DNA from: Bacteroidia bacterium
GTDB lineage: Bacteria > Bacteroidota > Bacteroidia > NS11-12g > UBA9320
Length of the DNA stretch: 13,276 nucleotides
Assembly (NCBI GenBank): GCA_029253325.1
Contig: JAQWZS010000179.1
Coordinates: forward strand, 1 to 13,276
Reading direction: 5' to 3'
Below are positions 1 through 6,446 of this stretch, in pieces; within the stretch, counting starts at the first letter, position 1; each line of letters starts with the position of its first letter. A model generated the notes under the pieces. It was not told where the DNA came from and did not search any database. It saw only the letters and a list, made by a program, of their open reading frames with translations. Made by a program: the position numbers and the translations under genes.

Positions 1-2298
1 GCATTTGAAATTATTGCGGCAAACTTCGTTACTACTGATGATGGTACTGGAATTGTTCACCTAGCACCTAGCTTTGGATCAGATGATTACATTGCCGCAA
101 AACAAAATAACATTGGCTCTCTTACTCTTGTCGATCGAGTGGGAAAATTTATCGATGGAGTAGGTGAATTTTCAGGGCTTTATGTTAAAAACTACAAAGA
201 AGAAAATGAAAAGGCAGATGGATACATGACTACCGATGTAAAAATTGCCATTCGACTCAAAACAGATAACAAAGCATTTAAAGTTGAAAAATACGAACAT
301 AGCTATCCCCACTGTTGGAGAACAGACAAACCTATTCTTTATTATCCATTAGAAAGTTGGTTCATTAAAACAACCGCTGTTAAAGATCGACTGATTGAAT
401 TAAACAAATCCATTAACTGGAAACCTGCTAGTACAGGAGAGGGTAGGTTTGGAAATTGGCTAGAAAATCTAGTAGATTGGAACTTAAGTAGAAGTAGGTA
501 TTGGGGTACTCCACTTCCAATCTGGAAAACAAAAGATGGAAAAGAGTCAATATGCATTGGATCAATTGAAGAATTAAGAAATGAAGTATCCAAGTCTGTT
601 GACGCTGGATTGATGAATAATAATACAATAACATCAGAATTTGACTTACATCGACCATATATAGATGACATCATATTAGTGACTAGTAATGGAGAAGCTA
701 TGTATCGAGAAACTGATTTAATCGATGTCTGGTTTGATTCTGGAGCCATGCCTTTTGCTCAGCTCCACTACCCTTTCGAAAATCAGAAGCAAATTGATAA
801 TAATACAAATTATCCTGCAGACTTTATTGCCGAAGGTGTAGATCAGACACGTGGATGGTTTTTTACCTTGCATGCTATCTCTGTCATGTTAAATGATACT
901 GTTGCCTACAAAAATGTAGTTGCAAATGGACTAGTGCTGGACAAAGAGGGTAATAAAATGTCTAAGCGTCTTGGTAACACTATTGATCCATTTATGGCCG
1001 TTAAAAAATACGGTGCAGATGCAATCCGTTGGTATATGCTTAGCAATGCTGCTCCTTGGGACAATCTTAAATTTGATTTGGATGGTGTAACCGAGACACA
1101 ACGAAAGTTTTTTGGAACACTCCATAATACCTATGGATTCTACGCCTTATATGCCAATATTGATGAATTTAAAAATGAGCATGGTGAAATTCCTATCGAC
1201 CAACGCACAGAACTTGACCAATGGATTTTAAGTAAGCTGAATTCGTTATCGAAAATGGTAGAAGATGCAATGGACGATTATGAGCCTACAAAAGCAACTC
1301 GTGCAATTCAAAGTTTTGTAATCAATGACTTAAGTAACTGGTACATTAGATTGAATCGTCGTCGCTTTTGGAAGGGTGAGCTAACCTCCGATAAAATTGC
1401 AGCATATCAAACATTGAATACTTGCCTTATCAATATCTCAAAATTGATGTGTAGTTTCAGTCCATTTTATGCTGACAACCTATACAGAGATTTGACCTTT
1501 TCTAACAAATCTGTTCATCTGCAAGACTTCCCAAAAGCAAATCATGACTTAATTAATCCAGAATTAGAAAGTCAAATTGCCATTTCACAAGACATCACAT
1601 CTCTAATACTTCGTATTCGAAAAGCAGAAGGTATTAAAGTACGTCAACCTTTAAATAAAGCAATAATTCCAGCTCTTAATGATGAGTTTAGTCAGCAATT
1701 AAAGCGTGTAGAAAAACTTATTAAATCGGAAGTAAACATTAAAGAAATTGAAATAATTAGCAAAGATTCTTCGATAATAAAAAAATCTGCTAAACCAAAT
1801 TTTAAATCTCTTGGTAAACGAGTAGGTAAGGATATGAAGGCAGTTTCAAGTCAAATCTTCAATTTTACAAATGATGACATCTCAAATCTAGAAAGTGGCA
1901 AGTCTATTGAAATAACAACAGAAGATAGAACGTATGATATCGCTTTAGAGGATATTGAGATTAAAACTACAGACATCCCAGGATGGCAAATAATTAGCGA
2001 CAATAATTATACTGTTGCACTTGACTTAGAACTAACCACAGATTTAAAAAATGAAGGTATAGCTCGTGAATTAGTCAATAAAGTTCAAAACCTAAGAAAA
2101 GAGAAAGATTTTCAAGTAACCGATAAAATAACAGTTACAATCGATAATCACCCTTACATTAAAGATGCAATTGAATCTCACAATGAATATATTTGTGGAG
2201 AGATTCTTGCTAAGGCAATAATATTGAATGACGATATGGATACCTCTGATGAGGTAGATATTGACACTCACCAAATTCAAATCAAATTAACTAAATAA
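1..2298 (+). CDS. ileS: Isoleucyl-tRNA synthetase, C-terminal ~765 residues (5' partial)
   Basis: Class I aminoacyl-tRNA synthetase that attaches isoleucine to tRNA-Ile in the cytoplasm and hydrolyses mischarged Val-tRNA. The frame is open from the first base, so the true start and the HIGH motif lie upstream. The GTG at 139 is internal. Seen in order: the end of the CP1 editing domain, with GTGIVHLAPSFGSDDY at bases 43-90; the catalytic-domain stretches DVWFDSGAMPFAQ and GVDQTRGWFFTLH; the KMSKR signature at bases 955-969; then the tRNA-binding anticodon domain and a long C-terminal extension ending at TAA. KMSKR, the HYPFEN segment and the long tail fit the archaeal/eukaryotic-like type 2 IleS common in Bacteroidota, which is typically around 1,100 residues, so about a third is missing. 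The C-terminus shows only one Cys and no zinc ribbon. The DksA-like gene starts 6 bases after the stop. Confidence 0.97.
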   Translation, partial: AFEIIAANFVTTDDGTGIVHLAPSFGSDDYIAAKQNNIGSLTLVDRVGKFIDGVGEFSGLYVKNYKEENEKADGYMTTDVKIAIRLKTDNKAFKVEKYEHSYPHCWRTDKPILYYPLESWFIKTTAVKDRLIELNKSINWKPASTGEGRFGNWLENLVDWNLSRSRYWGTPLPIWKTKDGKESICIGSIEELRNEVSKSVDAGLMNNNTITSEFDLHRPYIDDIILVTSNGEAMYRETDLIDVWFDSGAMPFAQLHYPFENQKQIDNNTNYPADFIAEGVDQTRGWFFTLHAISVMLNDTVAYKNVVANGLVLDKEGNKMSKRLGNTIDPFMAVKKYGADAIRWYMLSNAAPWDNLKFDLDGVTETQRKFFGTLHNTYGFYALYANIDEFKNEHGEIPIDQRTELDQWILSKLNSLSKMVEDAMDDYEPTKATRAIQSFVINDLSNWYIRLNRRRFWKGELTSDKIAAYQTLNTCLINISKLMCSFSPFYADNLYRDLTFSNKSVHLQDFPKANHDLINPELESQIAISQDITSLILRIRKAEGIKVRQPLNKAIIPALNDEFSQQLKRVEKLIKSEVNIKEIEIISKDSSIIKKSAKPNFKSLGKRVGKDMKAVSSQIFNFTNDDISNLESGKSIEITTEDRTYDIALEDIEIKTTDIPGWQIISDNNYTVALDLELTTDLKNEGIARELVNKVQNLRKEKDFQVTDKITVTIDNHPYIKDAIESHNEYICGEILAKAIILNDDMDTSDEVDIDTHQIQIKLTK

Positions 2299-2304
2299 AA
2301 CATT

Positions 2305-2685
2305 ATGAAAGAATCGTTAAGATACAGTGATGCAGATTTAGCAGAGTTTAAAGAAATCATCTTGAAAAAATTAGAATCTGCCAAAGAGGAGTACAACTAC
2401 TTACGTAAGCAAATCAGATCTGAAAATGAGAATGGAACTGACGATACTGCTAGTGCATATGTAGCAATTGATGATGGTAGTGCATCACAGCAAAAAGAAA
2501 GCACTGGCCAATTAGCTGCACGTCAACAAAAATTCATTGAAAATCTTGAAAATGCTCTCGTAAGGATTGAAAATAAAACTTATGGTATATGTAGAGTGAC
2601 TGGTAATTTAATCAGTAGAGAGCGTCTAAGAGCTGTTCCTCATACAACACAAAGTATGGAAGCAAAAAAGAATCAATATCGTTAA
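2305..2685 (+). CDS. DksA/TraR-family regulator lacking the C4 zinc finger
   Basis: A 126-residue protein of the DksA/TraR family, whose members bind in the RNA polymerase secondary channel and adjust promoter output, often with ppGpp. The N-terminal half is a predicted coiled coil rich in Lys, Glu and Leu. The C-terminal globular part keeps the family wording TYGICRVTGNLISRERL followed by RAVPHTT. Only one cysteine (in GICRVTG) remains of the four expected in CxxCG...CxxC, so the protein cannot form the classical zinc finger. This degenerate form is, from memory, common in Bacteroidota. The coiled-coil tip reads DDGSAS rather than the DxxDxA of E. coli DksA, so ppGpp synergy is doubtful. The start ATG lies 6 bases after ileS, and lspA begins 4 bases after the stop, so co-transcription is likely. 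It could equally be called a TraR/DksA-like protein of unknown target. Confidence 0.86.
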   Translation: MKESLRYSDADLAEFKEIILKKLESAKEEYNYLRKQIRSENENGTDDTASAYVAIDDGSASQQKESTGQLAARQQKFIENLENALVRIENKTYGICRVTGNLISRERLRAVPHTTQSMEAKKNQYR

Positions 2686-2689
2686 TTCT

Positions 2690-3355
2690 TTGGAATCTAT
2701 CTCATACGTTAACCAAAAAAGACAAGCTCTATATGTTGTCTTGACAGTCATGATCATATTGATACTTGACCATTGGTTAAAATTTCATATCAAAACAAAC
2801 TATACATTAGGAGAAAGTAAAACGATCTTTCCCAATTGGTTTGAATTACATTTTACAGAGAATCCTGGAATGGCATTCGGATTAACCCTTGGAGGAAAAT
2901 GGGGTAAAATCGTCCTTACTTTATTTAGAATTATTGCTTCTGGAGTCATTATTATTTACATCAGAGGTTTAATCAAAGAAGGAATAAAATCCATAACTGT
3001 TATTTTAATTTCGTTGATTCTTGCAGGGGCAATTGGTAATATTATAGACTCTATTCTTTACGGTTACTTCTTCGAAGAGAGTTCCTACCATTATGTCTCA
3101 AAATTTTTACCCAATGGCAATGGTTATGCTCCATTATTTATGGGTAAAGTCGTAGATATGCTTTATTTTCCGTTGTTAGATACTCATTGGCCTGAATGGG
3201 TACCCATTGTTGGTGGAAACCGATTTCAGTTCTTCAGACCTGTATTTAATATAGCCGATGCTGCAATAAGTATTGGTGTCTTTACAATTCTTATTTTTAG
3301 GAATCGATTATTTCCTCAGGCCAAGACAGAGTCTAGCCAAATAGAGCAAGACTAA
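2690..3355 (+). CDS. lspA: Lipoprotein signal peptidase (signal peptidase II)
   Basis: Inner-membrane aspartyl protease that removes the signal peptide from lipid-modified prolipoproteins; the target of globomycin. The 221 residues contain four hydrophobic spans (about 13-32, 70-92, 100-120 and 183-204). Family marks are LD27, the ENPGMAFG stretch at 57-64, GNIID at 116-120, VVDML with Asp156, and FNIAD with Asp190. Asp156 and Asp190 fit the catalytic pair. Between GNIID and VVDML lie about 27 more residues than in E. coli-type LspA, which explains the extra length; from memory this insert is usual in Bacteroidota. The start is a TTG 4 bases after the upstream stop. The first in-frame ATG, residue 21, would cut into the first span, so TTG is preferred. 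It converges with the small gene at 3365-3529, only 9 bases away. Confidence 0.95.
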   Translation: MESISYVNQKRQALYVVLTVMIILILDHWLKFHIKTNYTLGESKTIFPNWFELHFTENPGMAFGLTLGGKWGKIVLTLFRIIASGVIIIYIRGLIKEGIKSITVILISLILAGAIGNIIDSILYGYFFEESSYHYVSKFLPNGNGYAPLFMGKVVDMLYFPLLDTHWPEWVPIVGGNRFQFFRPVFNIADAAISIGVFTILIFRNRLFPQAKTESSQIEQD

Positions 3356-3364
3356 TTGATCTCA

Positions 3365-3529
3365 CTATTGCTTAGTTTTTTTATCTTTTTTATCTCCAAA
3401 TACGGGTTTAAAAATATAATATACCCCTGCAAATACAATTAGGGTAACTACTACCTCAGAAATGCCCCAAAATAAAGCAGGTGCATCAGGTGCTCGTTGA
3501 ACACTATCTATCGCTTGAAGAATAAACAT
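3365..3529 (-). CDS. 54-residue single-span membrane protein, second small gene behind the NSS symporter
   Basis: A very short gene from ATG (3527-3529) to TAG (3365-3367), encoding 54 residues. I do not recognise the family. The first 20 residues (MFILQAIDSVQRAPDAPALF) are mixed in character. One hydrophobic span follows at about 22-40 (WGISEVVVTLIVFAGVYYIF region). The tail from residue 41 is strongly basic, with six Lys and two Asp in 14 residues. The positive-inside rule suggests a cytoplasmic C-terminus. It starts 9 bases after the stop of the other small gene, which itself follows the transporter by one base, so all three are likely translated from one message. A role as a transporter accessory subunit is inferred from position and topology only. 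The alternative is that the reading frame is not expressed, but its membrane-protein character and tight packing argue for a real gene. Confidence 0.72.
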   Translation of the reverse strand: MFILQAIDSVQRAPDAPALFWGISEVVVTLIVFAGVYYIFKPVFGDKKDKKTKQ

Positions 3530-3538
3530 ATTTATCTT

Positions 3539-3682
3539 TTATCTTTCTTCATCATCATTTTCAGAATATGAATCAGGCTCTGGTTTTGGGGGTGTTACTA
3601 ATACCTTGTAAAAAAAATATCCTGTAATGATAGTAACCGACACTTGAACAACTATCATCAATATTAATGCTGAACTACTCAT
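3539..3682 (-). CDS. 47-residue MetS-like small subunit of NSS transporter
   Basis: ATG at 3680-3682 comes one base after the transporter stop, and TAA is at 3539-3541, giving 47 residues. The N-terminus MSSSALILMIVVQVSVTIIT forms one membrane span (about 5-25). It resembles the pattern of MetS-type NSS small subunits (short Ser/Ala start, then Ile/Met-rich helix). A known precedent is MetP-MetS of Corynebacterium glutamicum, where the small protein is needed for uptake of methionine and alanine. The C-terminal tail after the PPKPEP stretch is strongly acidic (ENDDEER), which is not something I recall from typical MetS. Membership is judged by eye from pattern and context, not by a profile search. 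No Shine-Dalgarno sequence is visible; the tight junction TAA-T-ATG suggests translational coupling with the transporter. Confidence 0.76.
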   Translation of the reverse strand: MSSSALILMIVVQVSVTIITGYFFYKVLVTPPKPEPDSYSENDDEER

Positions 3683-3683
3683 A

Positions 3684-5303
3684 TTATTTATTTAATTTTT
3701 GTTTTCGTAATTTGGATGCATGCTTCACCATTAATGCAAGACCAATAAATGTACCTAGAAGAAGTAATCGAGACATATCAACATAAAAGATTGTAGTTAA
3801 ACTACCATCAATTAACCAACTAGCATCTTCTCCAATGTGTAGTATTTTACCAATAATACTACTCTTATCTAAAACCCACTCTCCATTGATAGCTGCATTC
3901 CAATCATTATCTTTTGGTGTGAATAATGAAGCAAGAAAAATGACTAAGATAAACAGTGGAGTTACCCATTTGATAATAAATTTATAAATTTTTGGCACCT
4001 TGATATCTGCACCATAATTAATCTCATCCCAACCTTTGTCCATACCAAAAACCCAAGCAAATAAAATTACTTCTGCTAAGGCAAAGACAACAAGAGAAAC
4101 GGTACCCGTCCAATAATCGTATTCATCAAAAACACCGTATTCAAAAAAGAAAATAGTAGGTAATGCCAACAAGAATATAAACACACCCAATGTCCATGAA
4201 GCTTTGTTGCGAGACCAGTCAAATTCATCTTGCACAAAACCCATCCAGGGAGTACCCATAGCAAGAGAGGATGTGATTCCAGCAAAGAACAACAAGCCAA
4301 ACCACGCTACTCCGGCAATAACAGAAATAACATGTCCCCATTGATCAAACAAATAAGGCATGGTCTTAAAAGCCATCATAAATCCAGCGTTTTCTTTTAC
4401 CCAATCAAGTCCTAGAAACCCTACTGCAATAGGAATAACAACGGATGCTCCGAGAACGATCTCTACAAAACCATTCATCCAACCCGCACTCATTGCATTG
4501 AGAGCAATATCATCTCGCTTTTTAACATAAGAAGAGTAACACACGATGGTTCCCATACCCACTGAAAGAGTAAAGAAGATTTGACCAGCAGCTTCGAGCC
4601 ATACCTTTGGATTCCATAAACTATCGTATTGTGGAGACCATAAAAAATCCATACCAATGTGTGAGTTGCAATCAGTACATTTACCTGTGTCTCCCATTGT
4701 AAAGGCCATGAAAGCTAAAAAAGCACCAAATGCAATGAGCATAGGCATCGCTATTTTAGCTACCTTTTCTATTCCTCCACTCAAACCCTTAGATAATATA
4801 TAAATATTAATAACTAGAGTAACCGTAAAAGCAAGCAGAGCAATAATTGGAATGTTAACTCCACCACTAATGTCTACATATTGATCAAAAACTTGACCAA
4901 CTTTGGCAATATCCATTCCCAAAAAATCTCCTTTAAGCGACTTTATAGTGTAGGTCAATGTCCATGATTCAATGTAGGTGTAATAGGACATGACTCCAAT
5001 ATTTGTAAAAATACCAAAAACGCCGAAATACTTCCAAAGACTCTTCTTAGTCATATTATCAAGGATAAATGGCGTGCTATGATCACCTTTTGATCCACCG
5101 TACCTTCCCATACTCCATTCAACCCATAAAAGTGGAATCCCCATCAATAAAAAGCTAATGATGTATGGAATAATGAAAGCTCCTCCACCATTTTCGACGG
5201 CTTTTACAGGAAAACGAAGAAAATTACCTAGTCCTACAGCATTACCTGCCATAGCCAAAATAAGACCTACTCTACTTCCCCAAGACTCTGTTGACTTGCT
5301 CAT
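3684..5303 (-). CDS. LeuT-type sodium-dependent symporter (NSS/SLC6 family)
   Basis: Inner-membrane secondary transporter of 539 residues that couples Na+ entry to uptake of a small solute, probably an amino acid. The start matches LeuT nearly residue for residue, with GLILAMAGNAVGLGNFLRFP at 13-32, so LeuT numbering applies there. Asn21, Ala22, Val23, Asn27, Arg30, Tyr107 and Tyr108 are present. TM6 reads FFTLSVGMG (243-251) and TM8 GITSSLAMG (342-350), keeping the Na+ ligands Thr245, Asn277, Thr344 and Ser345 (LeuT Thr254, Asn286, Thr354, Ser355). Glu281 matches LeuT Glu290, a mark of chloride independence. Differences: Met250 and Met349 replace LeuT Phe259 and Ile359 in the substrate pocket, Thr5 replaces the gate Arg5, a CTDC motif lies at 209-212 in a predicted periplasmic loop, and the last periplasmic loop (about 462-505) is long. 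Two small membrane genes follow directly. LeuT comparisons are from memory. Confidence 0.97.
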   Translation of the reverse strand: MSKSTESWGSRVGLILAMAGNAVGLGNFLRFPVKAVENGGGAFIIPYIISFLLMGIPLLWVEWSMGRYGGSKGDHSTPFILDNMTKKSLWKYFGVFGIFTNIGVMSYYTYIESWTLTYTIKSLKGDFLGMDIAKVGQVFDQYVDISGGVNIPIIALLAFTVTLVINIYILSKGLSGGIEKVAKIAMPMLIAFGAFLAFMAFTMGDTGKCTDCNSHIGMDFLWSPQYDSLWNPKVWLEAAGQIFFTLSVGMGTIVCYSSYVKKRDDIALNAMSAGWMNGFVEIVLGASVVIPIAVGFLGLDWVKENAGFMMAFKTMPYLFDQWGHVISVIAGVAWFGLLFFAGITSSLAMGTPWMGFVQDEFDWSRNKASWTLGVFIFLLALPTIFFFEYGVFDEYDYWTGTVSLVVFALAEVILFAWVFGMDKGWDEINYGADIKVPKIYKFIIKWVTPLFILVIFLASLFTPKDNDWNAAINGEWVLDKSSIIGKILHIGEDASWLIDGSLTTIFYVDMSRLLLLGTFIGLALMVKHASKLRKQKLNK

Positions 5304-5327
5304 AATAATTTGATGTGCAATATGGCT

Positions 5328-5352
5328 AAAATTTGAAGAATGCCCAAATTTT
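5328..5352 (-). repeat. Perfect 8-bp inverted repeat between nlpC-like gene and symporter
   Basis: AAAATTTG at 5328-5335 and CAAATTTT at 5345-5352 are exact inverted copies around a 9-base spacer. The repeat overlaps the TAA stop of the NlpC/P60 gene and ends 24 bases before the symporter start. In the minus-strand transcript it could fold into an AU-rich hairpin, but no separate U-run follows and the stem has only one G-C pair. It could be a weak terminator or attenuator, an operator for the symporter, or chance in AT-rich DNA. Confidence 0.3.
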
Positions 5353-6049
5353 ATCGCACACGCTTCGCGGAGTGATAGCTATGAGATTGCTCTCCTGTTT
5401 GTAAATTGAATATTCCGTCCTTGTTTAACTTATCAATACGAACCATCCCATATGAATGGATGATTTGACCATCCCCAATAAACATACCTACGTGAGTTAC
5501 TCGATTATTGCTTTCAAAAAAGACCAAATCTCCTTCGAATAAATCTTTGAATGCTACAGGTTTACCTTTTTTTTGTTGTTGTGAGGCATCTCTAGGTAAC
5601 TGAATAGCTATACATTTATATAACACTTGCACAAAACCTGAACAATCGATACCAGAAAAATGTCTTCCTCCCCATAAATAGGGAACACCCAAAAAGAGTT
5701 TTGCTATATCTATAATATTCCGTTGATTACCTGAATTGATTTCATCTGAAAATTCTGACCCCATTGAGCTTATTAACGGTTGATCTGTGAGGTTATTTAT
5801 AGAGTGTCGAATTAAATCTGTCTGTATATAGTCTTTGATATTTGTTTCTACAGAATCAATAAGATTAATACTAGATTTACTAAGCCAACCCTCATAACCA
5901 TCATATTCCATTTGGATAAGTGACCATTCTTCTCGTTGTTCAATAATAAGATATGTCTCACCAAAAAGTAATTGACTAACCATTTCTGAGCTACTTTTTG
6001 GATTAGCTCTTAAAGGGATTTGAGATAGATGACAAATACCCTTGACCAT
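5351..6049 (-). CDS. SH3b plus NlpC/P60 (C40) peptidase, probable murein-peptide recycling enzyme
   Basis: A 232-residue cysteine peptidase. Residues 1-62 form a bacterial SH3 domain, ending GYEGWLSKSS. After a linker, residues 110-232 form the NlpC/P60 domain. The motif GVPYLWGGRH leads to DCSGFVQ with catalytic Cys136. Further on, THVGMF holds His186 and GQIIHSYG holds His198, completing the triad. There is no signal peptide (the N-terminus is MVKGICHLSQ). That fits cytoplasmic enzymes of the YkfC/dipeptidyl-peptidase VI type, which cleave the gamma-D-Glu-diamino acid bond in recycled wall peptides such as L-Ala-gamma-D-Glu-mDAP. YkfC has two SH3b domains whereas only one is clear here, so the exact substrate is inferred. 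The gene begins 2 bases after the ferredoxin stop and lies 47 bases before the symporter, suggesting a common transcript. Confidence 0.92.
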   Translation of the reverse strand: MVKGICHLSQIPLRANPKSSSEMVSQLLFGETYLIIEQREEWSLIQMEYDGYEGWLSKSSINLIDSVETNIKDYIQTDLIRHSINNLTDQPLISSMGSEFSDEINSGNQRNIIDIAKLFLGVPYLWGGRHFSGIDCSGFVQVLYKCIAIQLPRDASQQQKKGKPVAFKDLFEGDLVFFESNNRVTHVGMFIGDGQIIHSYGMVRIDKLNKDGIFNLQTGEQSHSYHSAKRVR

Positions 6050-6051
6050 GA

Positions 6052-6399
6052 TTAAATATGAAGTTTTGCTTTTCTAGCTAAAAGTTGATCTTCTGATTCC
6101 GCTCGATCTGGATCTGGAACACAACAATCAACAGGACAAACTGCTGCACATTGTGGCTCTTCATGAAAACCTTTACATTCTGTGCACTTATCAGGAACAA
6201 TGTAGTAAACTTCATCAGATACTGGCTGTTGAATTGAGTCAACTGCCACTTCTTCACCTGTTTCCAATTTATAAGTTCCTTTTACACCTGTGCCGTCTCC
6301 AATCTTCCATTCAGCCCCTGCCTCATAAATAGCAGTATTTGGACATTCAGGTTCACAAGCACCACAGTTAATACATTCATCAGTTATGATAATTGCCAT
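6052..6399 (-). CDS. 2[4Fe-4S] ferredoxin, Allochromatium-like with inter-cluster insertion
   Basis: A cytoplasmic low-potential electron carrier of 115 residues. The first cluster motif is CINCGACEPEC (Cys9, 12, 15, 19). The second is Cys72-x2-Cys75-x8-Cys84-x3-Cys88-Pro. The eight-residue spacing in the second motif is the mark of the Allochromatium vinosum (Alvin-type) ferredoxins rather than the compact clostridial form. A segment of about 45 residues (27-71), rich in Gly, Glu and Val, separates the motifs and is longer than in most members. Extra cysteines Cys92 and Cys93 follow (PVDCC). By family knowledge, Cys19 and Cys88 swap between clusters. No partner enzyme is encoded next to it; the neighbours are a multiheme cytochrome and a wall peptidase, so its electron donor and acceptor are unknown. 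It starts 47 bases after the cytochrome stop. Confidence 0.93.
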   Translation of the reverse strand: MAIIITDECINCGACEPECPNTAIYEAGAEWKIGDGTGVKGTYKLETGEEVAVDSIQQPVSDEVYYIVPDKCTECKGFHEEPQCAAVCPVDCCVPDPDRAESEDQLLARKAKLHI

Positions 6400-6410
6400 A
6401 CTGCAAAGGA

Positions 6411-6433
6411 AAACTATTTGATTGAAACTATTT
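6411..6433. repeat. 9-bp direct repeat upstream of the ferredoxin gene
   Basis: AAACTATTT occurs at 6411-6419 and again at 6425-6433, a 14-base period. On the minus strand the copies read AAATAGTTT, with the nearer one ending about 12 bases before the ferredoxin ATG. They lie in the 47-base gap after the cytochrome gene. They could be a binding site or a by-product of AT-rich sequence. I found no convincing Bacteroidota-type promoter (TTG-N17-23-TAnnTTTG) around them. Confidence 0.3.
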
Positions 6434-6446
6434 AGTTATTTTTAGG

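Noticed and set aside
139..141. GTG as the start of ileS
   Set aside because: The frame is open and matches the IleS editing domain from base 1 (GTGIVHLAPSFG at 43-78), so this GTG is an internal valine.
342..749. 135-codon open frame on the minus strand inside ileS
   Set aside because: It lies opposite strongly conserved IleS sequence, resembles no protein I know, and has no gene-like context.
3345..3382. Possible terminator after lspA: AGCAA/TTGCT then a run of seven T
   Set aside because: The stem is only 5 bp around an 18-base loop, and the T-run lies within the coding region of the 54-residue gene on the other strand, so the signal is too weak to call.
4076..4415. Open frames on both strands inside the symporter gene
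   Set aside because: They are out-of-frame readings of conserved transmembrane segments TM7-TM10 and have no recognisable product.
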